A DNA stretch of 64,000 bases from Aphis gossypii (lineage: Eukaryota; Arthropoda; Insecta; Hemiptera; Aphididae). Positions within the stretch are counted from its first letter, which is position 1; each line of letters starts with the position of its first letter. The translations under genes were made by a program, and so were the position numbers. This document shows, in pieces, positions 28,883-43,800 of this stretch. The stretch is taken from contig NC_065531.1 in the NCBI RefSeq assembly GCF_020184175.1, positions 67,426,604-67,490,603 of the forward strand, read 5' to 3'. The notes beneath the pieces were generated by a model that worked only from the letters and a program-made list of their open reading frames with translations, made no database searches and was not told the DNA's origin.

Positions 28883-29486
28883 ACGAGTTTTGTCCCGACG
28901 AAATTTCTCGTACACGAGTTGTGTCCCAATGATAAAAGTGGGGTGCACGAATTGTGTCCCAACTATTTTATTCAGTTTTACACAAATTGTATAGTGATTA
29001 ATTCAAATCGATATTTTACACAAGAATAAAATACATAGGTAGACCGCATTTAGGTAATTCAATCATTTTGGTACGGGACATAACTAATAACATAAATAAC
29101 CGATTGATAACGCTAAACGAAAGTTGAAAAATAATTAAAAAATACGTTAAATCAAAAAAAAAATAATAATAATGTAATATTATATTTAATTTAATACACA
29201 CATAATTATTAAAAAAATGTTATTATTTATTACTATTTAAAGTATGTGGGTATAAAAAATTATTTTTTTGTTTCTCACTCATTTTTATACAAACGCAATA
29301 CTGGCCAACGGGCAACGAAAGAACTGTTTTAATGATGATCCATAAAATAGTAATACAATAGTATACGATTAATTGCTAGTCAGTCGATATTTTTAAAATT
29401 ATTCGTGTAGTTATTTTTACTTTTTATTTAAATTAGTTATAGACAAAACTCGTGTAATCCAAAAAAAACTAGGGACACAATTCAGT
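28883..29486. mobile_element. Element with repeated subterminal motif ACGA(G/A)TT(T/G)TGTCCC
   Basis: Three direct copies of the motif occur at the left (28,883-28,896, 28,914-28,927, 28,947-28,960), spaced 31 and 33 bases. Inverted copies lie at the right: gacaaaactcgt at 29,442-29,453 and gggacacaattcagt at about 29,472-29,486. Inverted clusters of a short motif near both ends are typical of transposase-binding subterminal repeats in non-autonomous DNA elements. The exact ends and target duplication are not resolved, and no coding capacity is visible. Confidence 0.5.
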
Positions 29487-32400
29487 ATTTGGGATACTAA
29501 AGTAAACAGTAAATACATATAAGTAGTAGTTAAATATTATACTAATTAATAAACGATTTAACGTACAATATATACTGTTATCTATAATAATTTTGTTGGA
29601 GTTTTATTACCTAAGAAATCACTTATAGATATAATTTTCAATAAAATAATCCCTTATATTTATTATTTTAAGTCATATTTTTGATTTTTTTTTTTATGGG
29701 TAAAATGAATTAATAAGAATATTAACTACAGTTTTAATATTAAAATAAGTTTTAGTAAAATTTTAGAATTTGAATTAAATACATATATTTTTTTAAAAAA
29801 CTAAAATTAAATGATAATTTCAAAAAGTAAAGTTATTTTTATAAATTGCATTGTGCTATGATGCTATATAAATACTTATATAATTAGGCACGTATATATT
29901 ATACATATATTTTGCTTTTAAACAAATAACTGTATAGAGTATATAATATATACAATTAATTTAAATATTGTTGGTATTATTGTTTTTTTTTAATATATTT
30001 CTCTATAATGTCTATAGTCTATACTATATACTACCTATATATTATTAAGATATATGTTTAGTTTTTAATATATAATATACAAATTAAAGTATAAAAACAA
30101 ACAATTGACAACATACTAAAATTTACAACTTCAAATTAATTTTATCAAGTGCTACGTGTCTTGTATATGCATATCTTTATAACGGTTTATATGGGTTAAG
30201 GCTATACATGTTTAATCGTCAAATAATCATTAATGACATACCTACCTAAATAGTTTTAAAGTTTTTTTTCTAAGCAGAATAATACCTATCATATTAATAT
30301 AAATTATAAATGTAATATATATTATATATATACTCGTATACCTTTTCATACATCAATATCATTATCTGAATCATACATATTTTTTTTACCTATATAAGAC
30401 GTCATAAAACGCATATGAATATAGGTGATCAAATAATTTAATTTTAATTACCTACCTACCTTTATACGCAATCACCTGCTGCAACTATATTAGAAATTAA
30501 TAAGTAAATTAAATATAAAACTGCATTACCATCGAGCTGAAAGAGATCGACTTGATAAGCTCATGTTAGGCCTATACTTATAATTTTTTACAATAAACAT
30601 AATATGCATAATATCTATATAAGACTCAACTCGATAGTCGATACTCGAGTTTTCGTTATTGTAGGTAGGTATAAAAAAATTGAGAAGAAAATTCCTTAAC
30701 AAATGTGTATTTTCTAAAATAAAAACACGACCGAGACATGCTTATTATCTATATATTCTATACATATTGCATTATATAAATGTATATTTTATATACTTAC
30801 AGGTGCGTAATAGACTATATAGGTAGAACATACAATCACATACAATCATTTATTTAAAGAAATAATAATTAATAGCACCTAATACTATTATAAATGACAA
30901 AATATTTATTATATAGGTAAAATGGAAACATATATACTCATATTACCTTATACCTATCAGTAGAAACACAATAAAAATATATACTTTTAAATAAATTGCA
31001 TTGTATTATAATGTGTCAAACAATATTTATTTTATACTTATACCTACGACTACACCGTCTACGCCTATATACCTATATAGCGTTCTGTTGGTTTAATTGT
31101 AGTAGCTACACTTTTATAACAAACACTAATATTTATAATAACAAAATGTTGATAAATAAAAAATTATATGTGTTACATCAATATATTTTCTCCTTCGAAA
31201 AAAATGCATTAAGTATTTATATGTGAGCTGGCGAATAATCGTTTTTAAATAATCTTATCCATCAAATTTCAAATACCCAGGGTTGATCAATAATAACTTA
31301 AATTATTAAAGCAATTCCCTATATGAAAATACCTTGTAAAATATAATATTTATAATTTATATCTTTTTTTTGTTAATGTACATAGACAATATAGATTTCA
31401 GGAAATATGATTACTTTAGGTACCAATTATTCTGACATAATACACTTAACCAATAGCTACGATTGTGCGAACGGAAGGGAGTAAGAAAGGTATATCTTTC
31501 CCATGGCTATTTTTTTCAAAATTCAAATAATATGTTCATTGTATTATTGATATTTTTATATAGAGAATATAATATGAATAATAATCATTTTCTTTTATAA
31601 TCTGATAAAATATAAATATCTGCATAAATTAATAAATAAAATTGATAATTTTTTTTTATTATTATTATGAAACAATTTGAGAGCAGTATAGGGAAAAATT
31701 GTATTTATTAAATATACTTGGTGAAGAAAATATTTTTATGAATAAAATAAAATTTAGTTACAGTTAAAATTTAAAACATTCATACTAATTATAGTAGTTA
31801 TACTTTTACATACATTTAGTACCTATAAATTATTACTTTTTATGTTTTTTTCTCGTTTCTTTTAAAGTTAAATTTAAAAAATGTTTGATATATTAATTTA
31901 AAACTTTAATATTCATATTTTCGGTATTTTTTATGTTATTATAGAGTCGTCTCAATGGTTTGGTTACAAGTATTACAACCCCATGTGAAATACCCAATGG
32001 ATAAACTGAAAAAAATATATTTATTGATTCTGGTTATAACTTATAATCATTAAAATTGATTTTTAATTTATGAATTGACGTTTAATTCTTAAATTATGTA
32101 TTAATGATCGAAATGCATGTTAAAAAATCAATCGTAATTCTCCTCATGGCTGTGCAACTGCCACTGCCCACTGCCAACTGCAGCACTTTAATTATTTACG
32201 ATCAGGTAATATAATTGACCAACAATATTATAATATACCTAGTATAATAAGAATAACGCCCACAATTAATAATTGCATGCACCGAACGATATTATAGAAT
32301 TGTATATTATTACAAAATACATAAAATATATTAAATTAAGGATTCCAGGGACGATGAGTTTCATAGTGAATATTATCACGATAAGTTTAAAATTTATCGA

Positions 32401-33563
32401 GATAGATATACTGATATAGGAAATATAAATAGATAAATCACTCTCAAAGATAATACGGAACAATCTAAAATACACTGCTGTATCTACTTGTATATTACAT
32501 ACGTAAATATATATTAGTATACAGTGTCTGATGTTTATCCTCGTCAATCATGTAATTCATTTATTATGATTTTAAACATGTTTTTGTTTTAGCTAACATC
32601 AAAATAAAAAATAAAATTGTTTTTGTGTTATATATGATTTAAAAGTCAGAGACAATCAGTTTATAGAGCTTGTTTATGAAAATATTTTTAAATTAGAGTT
32701 ATTCATAGAGCAGAGTTATGTACGCCTACCTATTCGTATAAGTTTTAAAGTGTTTATTTAATACCTATATAGGAAAAAATACGTAATATACCTACACTGT
32801 CCATCTAGACAAGAAATAGGAGTATAATATAGTTTTCATATAATATATGTACCAATATTTGGTGTACAAAGGTCAAGAGCCTGCGCGACAAGTCCCTCTT
32901 GACTCTTGATCTGAGAATAACTTAATACATATCTACTTTACATTATAAGTATTATATTATGTGCCTAGTACAGAGTATATAGGTATATTACACTATATGG
33001 TACAATAATACTTTATGATACCTACATAAAAATATAACCTGCAATGTAATAAACGCGCACGCACAATGCGCATACAATCTTCAAAACATTTACCAAATTA
33101 TTTGGATAAGCGCAACCATTTTTTTGAAATCCTATCCTAAATCTTCACTAAGCTATATAAACTCGAGTATACGTAAGTATAAGATAAATAAGTATAGGTA
33201 CGTCACATAACGTTATATGCCTAACTATGTACGAGTATATTACTCATAACAACCTACCTTGGCTTGACTTACCAGACATTATAATAGTAACAGTATTGGT
33301 TTCAAATTCTACCTCTTGATAGTTTAGTGTTAGTAAAAATTAATTTCTTATACAATACTTCATATTTCAAATCAAAAACATTTTTTAAAAAAAAATTACC
33401 TTAAGAGTTGTAGCTAAAAAGAGAAGGAGAGTAGGTAACCGATTTGCAGTGTATAATAGGTATAGTTTTCGAGTGTATCTTGTCATTGATTAAACAACTG
33501 TAATATAATATACCTACATATTAAAATTGAATTCTGCAATGATTAAATAATTATTAAAAAAAC

Positions 33564-33589
33564 GATTCTAACCGAAAACGGTCTATCAG
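33564..33589. repeat. Aphid-type dispersed repeat, left-end fragment
   Basis: gattctaaccgaaaacggtc followed by tatcag resembles the left end of the same family as 34,185-34,504 and 44,378-45,083 (gattctgagcgga...). Confidence 0.5.
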
Positions 33590-34153
33590 CATATATACGT
33601 ATATTACTAAATATATCTTATATGGTATATTTTTATCGTTATTAAAGTAATTATTTTAATATTAATAATACACTAGATACTTACTTCAATGTTTGATCTA
33701 TGGTTGTAACTTGAGACGAATGATTTTTTGTAGTCACGTCAGCAGTAATTTATAAGAAATATAAAAGAGTAGATTCTATAAAGACCAGAAAAAATATTAA
33801 ATAATATTTAAATCCCAACAGAAATATAAGTCAGTAAGTAGTGGAAAGCGGGGTAGTTCCGTACGAGAGGCAAACCCGTATGATAAGGTTTTCTGAATAT
33901 TGAGTCAAGATAGAAAAAAAATTAATGATGTTTATTTATCCATGACCGTATGGTTATGGACAATAATTAACCTCGGTTCTAATAAATTCCCGCTCAAAAT
34001 CCTATAATCATAAAATATGTATAATCACTTTTTTTTTCACATTATATTATAATTAAAAAGTCGTAGGTCTGCGCATTTCGATGGTGGATGTTTGTCCATC
34101 GTCCCTTCGGTCCTCAGACATGATAGTATAATTTTACTGTAGGTATTCGATTT

Positions 34154-34174
34154 GAATGCAATATGATTGCATTC
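34154..34174. repeat. Perfect 9-bp hairpin
   Basis: GAATGCAAT, then a 3-base loop ATG, then ATTGCATTC. It lies just left of the nested dispersed repeat and may belong to it or to its host element. Confidence 0.7.
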
Positions 34175-34184
34175 GATAAAAAAC

Positions 34185-34504
34185 GATTCTGAGCGGACGA
34201 AGGAATTTTTTTTATTTAATTTTATTCGTTTTTATGGCGATAAACAAAGCCGTAATTATTTTATACTATACCTACATAATCGTGAAGTTATAAATTTTTT
34301 CTCCTTTAACCGCTTTTATTTCGAGTGTCATTTCGAAAATCGAAAAATGACCTCTTTAAAGTACCAGCTCAAGAATATTACCTTTTAGAAAATATGCTAC
34401 ACTTTTACTTTTGAGCAAGTTCAGGGGGAGAAAAAGTGTTTACAGAATAAAAAAGAAATAAACATTATTGTAAAACCAATACATTCCTCGCTCCGTTCAG
34501 AATC
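34185..34504. mobile_element. Aphid-type dispersed MITE, complete copy nested in an older element
   Basis: Ends are gattctgagcgga (34,185-34,197) and tccgttcagaatc (34,492-34,504), inverted copies with one mismatch. The right end carries the family signature 'gtaaaaccaatacattcctcgctccg'. Length is 320 bp with no real coding capacity; a 73-codon open frame over it is chance. Other copies or fragments of the family occur at 21.1, 33.56, 43.83 and 44.38-45.08 kb. Confidence 0.65.
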
Positions 34505-37500
34505 TAAAATATTTATACATAATTTTGTTTGATGTACGCGAAAGTTATTTCAAATTACGAAAAATGAAGTACAAACTATTTAGTTAAATAATTTGGAGGG
34601 ATATTACTTATATTTTTTACTTAATTACTGTTAATTTAAGGCCACCTACTGTGGGGCAAAACCGTATGCAATTATACAAGCTATCTAACAATGATAATGA
34701 GTCAAAAATAGAAATATTTATCAAAACTAAATATCAGTTAATCATAAAAATCACTATAACAGTACCTAAAATAAATCTCTACTCCATATACCCCCTCACT
34801 GCTGCGTGCAAATTTCCACGATACTTGTAAATAATAAGAAAATGGAAGTCATAATTATTTTATAAAAAATGAATTTTTTAACAATAATTTGTGTTATTAA
34901 ACATTTTTTAATAGGGTTATTGTGAATCGCCGATTATATTTATTTTCTTTATTTTAGATCATATAACTAACATACGGTCTTGCTCCAAAGTCTAAGACTA
35001 ATACGGTTTTACCCCCAACTAAGGGTCAAAATCGTATTTTTAAGTACTTTCAAAATTTGGATTTTTTTTAAGTTTATGTTAACATTTTTTAAAAATGCTT
35101 AAATAATATTAAAGCTATCAAACAATATTTGTAATTTAATTACGCAATCCCATTTAAAATTCTTAAAATTTAGTAAGTTCTACGGTGCTTAGAAGTTAGT
35201 TTACGGTTCTTCCCCGCCTTCCCCTATCTATATAAAGTTTTTAAATTTTAAATGAATAACATAATATGGTATGCATAATATGAAGGTGGAAGCGATGATA
35301 AACATTTCGAATTTTTTTATAGGCCCAAAAATCGTTTGCGGAAAAACTCATAAATAGTATAGGTATTACCTAATATACAGGTGAGTTACATTTATTTAAT
35401 TGTTTTAACTAATCCACATCCATTTTATAAATAATAATAACAAAACTATAAATTATACATAATAACTGATAGGTAAATTTTAAAAGTATAGAGCCAAATC
35501 GAACATTTTTCATTTAAGACATTTCATATTTACATAAATTAGCACGTAAATATGTAATATATATATAATATAAATACAATAGATAGTTATAAAATGATTG
35601 CGGAATTACATAATAACATATGTTGATAAGTATATGGATAATAGGCCTACAGTATATATTATACATAAAGCTTTATGTATAAATACTATTTACTTTTTTA
35701 TTTTTTTATTACTATTTTAATACTATAATAATAAATTATAATTTATATTATACATATAAGCCAGTTCCTATACAACTTTTAATTATATAATATTTGATTA
35801 AAAACAATTAAAAAAAAGAAAAATTTAAAAAGAATATTGGTGACAATTTATTATAATCATAATAATGTTAATAAACCATTGATTACCAAAATAATTATTT
35901 TCCAAACAATTTTTTTTTTAGATTATGATTTATAAATGCGTCAAAATTTGAGATTGATATGAGAGAATGATAATAACAATACTTGAGGTTTATAATCAAT
36001 TAATATAACTTTACTCTAATAATTGAATTCTAAACTCTTAAAAATTAACACTTAACCTACTATTCAATAAAAGTTCCAAATTGGTTTCTATAAAATGTTC
36101 AGGATGATTTGAAAAATAATTCTAAATCCAAATTTTTTTTTTACTTCCTATAACAGTAGATTAAACATTTATAACTAGCCGAGTATTTAGCTTATATTGT
36201 TCTTATTATTCTGAATTATTATTATTTGTTTCGTTGTTTTTTTTTTTTTTTATAAGCAAAAAAGAAAGTACATAAAAAAGTATTATTACTAGAATAGCGG
36301 CGGGTTTAAGGAAAATGAGCCAGAAAGCTGTCACCTTTTAAGTCTTAAGCTATTTTTTTTTTAATATAGCAATTACGTTTTAGCCATAATTTTTATAAAA
36401 TATAAATAAAACGTCAGTGACCAAACATCACTGAACAATTAATTACCTATATATTTAAAGTAGTAATGTGTAATGTGTTAAGACTTGTTTTTGTATTATT
36501 TTTCCATTCGAAATGAAAAATATAAGTATAAAACATTACGCATATCCCTTCGTTCTTTTTTTCCTCATAAATAATAAATTTATTTCAATTTTGATTTTTA
36601 AGTCATGTAAGAATCTTTAAGAATCTATCCATAAACACCAGACTTATAAATTAAGATTTTTATATACCATTTAAAGAATGTCCTATCACTCTTATAATCA
36701 CTCTTGTGGCGATACCAACTTCTTTTTTCTAGATGAGAACCGCCATTTGTATTTATTTCCTACATAAAAAAATGTGTTGTTAAATCGATGACTTTTTAAA
36801 GAATTTTGATGTATACCTACATATTATATACATGTAAAGAATAAAGAAAGAAAGAAGTTGAGGTGAGTAGGTTCGAACGAGTAGTTTTTGAGTTAACTAT
36901 TTAATTTGTACTTATAGGACAATAGGTCTAATAGGTTCATGATAATATTATACACCGAATGGAGGCTATATGACGATTTTAAAATTATAGTAATGAACTA
37001 CCTGTTATCAGTTTATCAATATTCCATAATTTTTAAAATTGTCTAAGTATAATAAATAATAGATAAAAGTATAAAACCACTTAAACGCTGTTATCCTCAG
37101 TTGGTGCCTGCAATATTTGGTACATTTTAATAACTAAAAGATGACAGGAATTTCGAGTTCAAATTTGATTTAAATAATAAGTATATCTTAATAATTTCAT
37201 AATAAAAATTATCTGCATTCTGCTTAACAGTTTACAGAAGGTAAAAACTATTTTTTGAAATTTAAAAGTAAGGAGGTATAATTTATAATTTGTAGAAATC
37301 TAAGAAATAAGAATAAACCTTTACAATTTTTAAACTTGGAGATACCTACCGAAAAAAAGTTGGTAAATCATAAAAAAAACATTGTAAGCAAACTCAGCAT
37401 TAAAATTACGTTAGTAGGTACCTACTCAATGGATATTATAATAAATAAAACTATTATAAATAATAATCAACAGAAACAATACTCTATAGTGGTCCCTTGA

Positions 37501-40500
37501 ACTTAAAGAGTTTAGGATTACAGCTCAGATAGCCACTCTCTTGACTAGGATTAGTAGTTGGTACTTGGTAGATACTAGAAAGGTACAAAGTACCTATAAA
37601 TAGAATTAACTGACCATCATATTGTAGAAGTAGGTACCTATTTTATATACACTGTACCCACCAAGATAACACTGGGTGTGGAATTTTTCCTTCTATATTG
37701 TCAGTAAATTTTTTTTATTATCAGTGAACGTTTATAACTATCATTATTATAATTTATAGGTAGCTCATACGTCTACCGAGGTAAAAAACAAAAAATCAGT
37801 AAACCGATTGTTTTTATAGTGCTAGGTATTAATATTTGTGTTTATATGTATAGTTTTAGTAAATAGTAAATTACAAAATCTAACACCAATCAACGAATTT
37901 TCAAAATGATAATAAAATATTTGTATCTATGTATAAGTTTATAGTACTTGTAAAGTGTGTAGAGTACCTACACAAATATTACATACCGAAACTCAAATAT
38001 TCAAATATTCAAATATTTGATATACATACGTAATTTTAGATTCACTTTTAAGTATTACATAATAGTATTTTGTTCGCGTAGGTATATATTATAATATAAA
38101 CTAGGTACCTCTACGAACGCTTCGTTTTTGTCACTTTAAAATTTTAATCAGCAAATAAGGTCAACGATGGAAATTAAACTATGTGATTTTTTTTTCATAT
38201 TTAATTATCAATTGGACGTGCAAGGTTGTACAATATTTTACTTTTTAGTTTTCCGGTATTTTATCAGTCTCACGTTTTGTTTTTAATCCTACCGGTTTAT
38301 ATGATACAATCGGATACTACAAACAACAACAAATAATTTAGAACAAAAATGTATATGAAACGCATTAATGTGAAAAAATAAATATTTTCCTCGATTTACC
38401 TAAAATATAATATTTTATAATTAGGCCAATAGACTAAACTCATATATGAATGTTGTAGATGATGGTACAACCACCGATAATTGTAAAAAAAAAAAAAAGG
38501 CCGAGAACACATCCTGTTGCTGTCCTTAAAATAGCGCCACAACAGTCTGACCTATACTAGCCACCTGCAGGTTATATTCAAAGGGTAAATTTAAAAAAAA
38601 AACTATCTGTTCTCGAGTTTCTTAAGTATTATTTATCAATTTAAACATTATAGCGACATATTGCTGTTGGTCTTGTACACTTATAATCGACCTCGAGATT
38701 TTTTTTTTTTTTTGTTACAATCTACCAAAAAAATAAAAGGTTAATAATCAAAAATATATTTAAATACATTTATTTTGTTTAGAATTACAAAAAGGAGTCG
38801 GGCCACCCCTGTTATATGTATATCATATTCTTATATATGCTTATATAAATTATATGAACATTTTAATGATTTTATACAAGGAAAATAGCATTTATTAATT
38901 ATTTCTGTACTTCCGCTATATAATTTTTTAAATTTTGGTAACATTTACCAGACTTAAATCACATTGGCCATTTGTATTTACTTTAAAGAGGGTCTATATA
39001 AAATCTTGGAACACTAATAAAGTTCCAATGATAATGGGAAAAACACTCTCTTATTATAACTCTCTTAAAATCTAAATAAAATCATTTCAATTAATGAGTT
39101 ACGCATTTAACCACACAATTATTAAATAAAATTATTTACATTTATAAGTAGGTAAATTAAATTTTTAAAGTTTTAAATAGGTACCTAATTTATCATATTA
39201 TAATGCATAATATGAATCATAAGAATAGCCAAACATAATAACTAAAAAAAGTAAAAACTTTATACTATAATATTATACAATTTGTTCATTCATTGTGAGT
39301 AAGTAACTTTTATAAGTCAATAGTTCATTTCATAATGACTTGCTTTATTTTAAAATTTTAAATGTCAACATAAAAAAAGAAAATTTAATTCTTTAAAATA
39401 TCTAGCCGAAATCTTTTTAATAAATTCATTTACGTATTATATGAAAACTAAAATCGCAATAATAAACTTGTTTGAAATTATTATTATTTTAGTATTTCTT
39501 AAACATAATCAGTGCAAAAGTTATATAAATCGAAAATAACAATAAACGTGAGTATAACTAGTATATCATTATTCTGGCACAGATATAACATATTATGTAT
39601 CATGTCTATGCTGTTGTTTAACTAAACATGGTTATTAATTATTAAATATCAATATGTTATCAAATATAATATATTATAATAATTATGTAATATATAAATG
39701 AATACAATATGCATTGTGTAATATAGACACAAACATATTATGGAATGTACTATATTTTCTACATTTTTTTTCACAGTAGGTATTAATTTTCCTGTAACAT
39801 AATAAAATAAAATGGTAACTGAAAAAAACAAAAAAAAAACATTATTTAAAAATAATAATAAAAGATAAAATTATATGTGATAAAAAAAAAATAATAATAA
39901 TAAAAATGAAATCTTTCTGATAGTATATTATTATATCACACATAATATATCTTTGGGTTTTTGCCGTACATAATATTATAGAATAATTATATCATTATAA
40001 TATTAAAACTACTGTAATTTAATATTAATTTTCAAGTATTATAAATTAAAAATCACAATAAACAGATATCTACCTACTACCTACGTATACAGTAATTACA
40101 GTTTATTCAATATTTACTGCCAACGTTTTTCTAATTTTTAAAAAATGTAGGGTATATACAAACCCCCTAAACTCCCTCCTGACCAACAGTTACGGCCATA
40201 TAATACCATAAAATTGATACTGAAATGTTTAAAAAGTATAACATCATTATAAAATAAAAAATATCAAATCATTGGCATACAATTAAATACAAAATAAATG
40301 TACCAACGAACGAAACACAATTAGGCGTGGTTTTTAGTTTTTACAATCGACACGTTTAGTATGAGTAAAAAATCATCTTAAAAAATAGTGAAAATAAATA
40401 ATTATAATAAACAATAGGCGGCGTAGGGTTAGGTTAGGTTCCACAGGAAGTTAAAACATAATACATTCACAATATGTATATTGTATAACTCCCGGTTTCT

Positions 40501-40803
40501 TTTATAGTTGGTATAATACACTATAGATATCCAGAAAGAAACAGAACGTGTGTGCGACCCCAAAACGTTCAAAGACAAACACAGTCCAAGAATATAAATA
40601 TAAGGTATAATATAGATAGGTCATAGGTATAATATAGATAGGTATAATAATATGTAAAATAATAGGCTCTTAAAGTCCTAAAAAAAAATATATATAAATA
40701 TATCCAATAATAACAAATCACCAAAAAACTAAATGCACACAATAAGTCAATGTTTATAGTTTATAAACACAATTTAAAATAGGTATTGCACGGATGAAGA
40801 AGT

Positions 40804-43800
40804 TCAGGCAGATGGATTTTTCTTCATGAGCGCTAGATCAGCTTCCATCATATCGTAGACGAGTTCCTAGAAAAATACAATCAATATTCGCATGACGCGA
40901 GTGTTACAAATTTATTATATAAAATAACATCGACATATAAAAGTCGATTGACAAAGTGTGGTCGACGTTTACCTCGAAATTTACTTTGGGGGCCCATCCG
41001 AGTACAGTTTTGGCTTTGGTGGCGTCGCCCAGCAAAAGTTCCTGAAATCGTATAAGTTTTTTGTTTTTGATTTTTAAATAGTATTAAGCCAAAGTTTTTA
41101 TTAAAATCGATAAAATAAATATATTATTATAATACTATACGTAGTATAACGTGTATTTGTATACGACGACGATTGCCTTTGTTATTTTATGCCCAGCGGA
41201 TGTATTTTTTTATATATAAATATAATATATATCTACAATGACAAGCGGGGACCCCACATTGCAGAAATTGTAAACAAAGCTAATGTTCTTTTATATTGCC
41301 GGGGAATAATAAACAAGTATACATTATATTCATTTGTTGTGCTGTTGAAAAACCGAACGATTATGTTATTTGAATAAACACATGCCAAACACAAACATTC
41401 TACACTACCTATATATATATATATATATATATAAATACGCCAGACAGACAATGAACGAGATGAACACCTTTGCAAACAATGCATTTTTTCTTGTTCAATT
41501 ATATAAATTGAAACATGTAATACAAAAAAATCTACTATACTGTAAAAAAATAATACAGAATATAATCGTGGATAATAACAGTATAGTTTTGTGCAGTTTT
41601 ATCCAATCCCCAACCCTTACCTCTCTATCATATAAAATGCTATTAGTTATTCAAACAAATATTCATTGATGTATTATAACAATAATTAATAACGTTAAAA
41701 TGTATAATTTAAATTTAAAGCGTTAAACATTTAAAAATTTAAATCTATGAAGCATTGGATCTAGGTCTTTAAAATTAATTATAGGTACGTTACTTGAAAT
41801 ATTTAAATACAAACCTAACAATACGTCAAGGTATCAAACCAATATCATTTACATAGATGATGAAATAATAATTTTTAATCAAAAAAAGGCGGACATGCTA
41901 ATTTAGTTAAACCTTAACTTGATTTCGAGAACACTAATAATTTCCATTTTTACTGTCTATTATTAACAATCAATTATAATAAATAAAACATTCTCAATCA
42001 GTAAAACAAACGTAAGGTTATTGAAATATTACAAGTCATAAGGTATTATTAGGTAGGTACTTCCTATACTACCTAGTACCTACATAATATTATATGGGTA
42101 ATAATATTTGATTTTAAATTGAAATTAATTAAATTTCACAATATAAGAAAATTTTTTTTATATAATCTCTGAACATAGATATTATCTGGGGTATTTAATG
42201 ACATAATGTTTACGACATTTTTGATATTTTTTAAATAAAGCTGAAAAAAATTAAATTAATAATAAGAAAACATTATTACCATAAAAAATATATCCATTAT
42301 ACATTTTTTATATACCTATATAATATAGTGGGTGATTCTTTTAACACTCAACAATCATATTATTTTTTTGCCTCAAAAAGTATAAACGGTTTTGAAAGTA
42401 TTTTTTTTTTTAAGGCAGAACAAAACAGCATTATTAAAAAAATCTATTTTTATCTTGTTTTTATCATAATTTAAAAAAGAGAGTTTTGAACTTTAAAAAA
42501 AAATAAGCTTTTGAATTTTTGAATGAAAACAACATTTTAACTTTATATTTCTATCTACATTAGCATAATAAAGGGGATGTGCTTATAGGCATTTACTAAT
42601 AGCCACCAATAAACTGTAAATTAACATCGGTAGAATATACTACAACTATATTACTCGATATAAGGTAGTAAGTACATAGTATAAGAAAAATAAAGCTATA
42701 AAAATAATTAAATTGATTAAATTTCCATTTTGTTTTTTAATTTATTATTTAATTACCAACGCTGTAAATGTATGAATTACAAAGATATATATATTGAAAA
42801 AATAAATCGTATAAGTTATAAATAATATTGATTTAAATGAATGCATTGGTAATTATTCACCTGTACTTTTATTTTATTGAACATTTTTTTTATGCTATAA
42901 AAAAATATATGGAGTGTGATTTTTGATCTTCATGCTTTTTCTTGGCACCATTAGACATTTTATTCACATTATTTCTATATCTTAATGTTTTCTCGAAGCA
43001 ATTTTCTGATAATGATGTATAAAAATCGAATTAATTAAAAATTACGGTTAAAATAAGCGGAGTTAAGTGCTTCACAAAGTGTTAGTCTATTACTCTCCTC
43101 ATATTTTGCTTTAACATTATGTATACTTATAAGTAATAACTAACTACTTAGTAATCAAAATTCGATTATTATACATCAAAATTCTCAAAAAAATATTCTG
43201 CATCGGAATATAAAATTAAAAATGTTATCATTAAAAATAATAGTAAAAAGTGTAGTTTTATAAAGACCTCAAAAAATGTAATAAATATTTTTTCAGAAAC
43301 ATTTATATTTGCTGAGATATTGAATGTTAACCACAAAATAATCACCCTATATAAGCTAGTAAATAAAAATTAGATAAGTTTTATTAAATTATAGTTTGAA
43401 TTTAAATTTTGAACATAATAAGATAAAGAAAAAAAAACAATACATTTTATTCATGTTTATTATAAGATAGTAATACTTAAACATTTAAACTTGGTTTTTA
43501 ATTTGAGTTTAATTATATATTATCTCTATATTCAGTCTAAAATTACTATGATTATTAAAATTCTTCTTGAAATAATAATAACAAAATATTTAAATTAATT
43601 AATAAGTAATAAATATTTCAACTACCTATATTTAACTACATTTTACTAGGACTCTATACTAATTTATAACAATTATAACTATACAATAATTAGTAAGAAT
43701 AGTAAATAGTTGCAGATAATGTATTTAAGATTTATTATTATCAAAAAGACGTGGGCATATATTATTATTCATAAATAATATATTTCACATTTTAATATTT

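Larger units (their letters stand above)
33841..35224. mobile_element. TA-flanked DNA transposon remnant (1.38 kb), hosts a nested repeat
   Basis: The left end gtggaaagcggggtagttcc and the right end in reverse complement, ggggaaggcggggaagaacc, align with few mismatches and continue with gta. Both ends abut TA (33,839-33,840 and 35,225-35,226). The interior repeats variants of a 'cgtat / acggttttaccccc' word (for example near 33,876, 34,660, 34,975, 35,002 and 35,030). No transposase frame survives. A second repeat (34,185-34,504) sits inside, so this element is the older insertion. The superfamily is inferred as Tc1/mariner-like from the TA duplication only. Confidence 0.6.
25926..40800. other. 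AT-rich gene-free stretch rich in small transposons
   Basis: No conserved coding exon recognised. It contains MITEs and repeats annotated separately (26,428-26,612; 28,883-29,486; 33,564-33,589; 33,841-35,224), a dinucleotide microsatellite (about 27,689-27,735) and a short tandem 'attcaaat' run near 37,996-38,020. It may be intergenic, or carry a long 3' UTR for the gene ending at 40,804. Confidence 0.55.
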
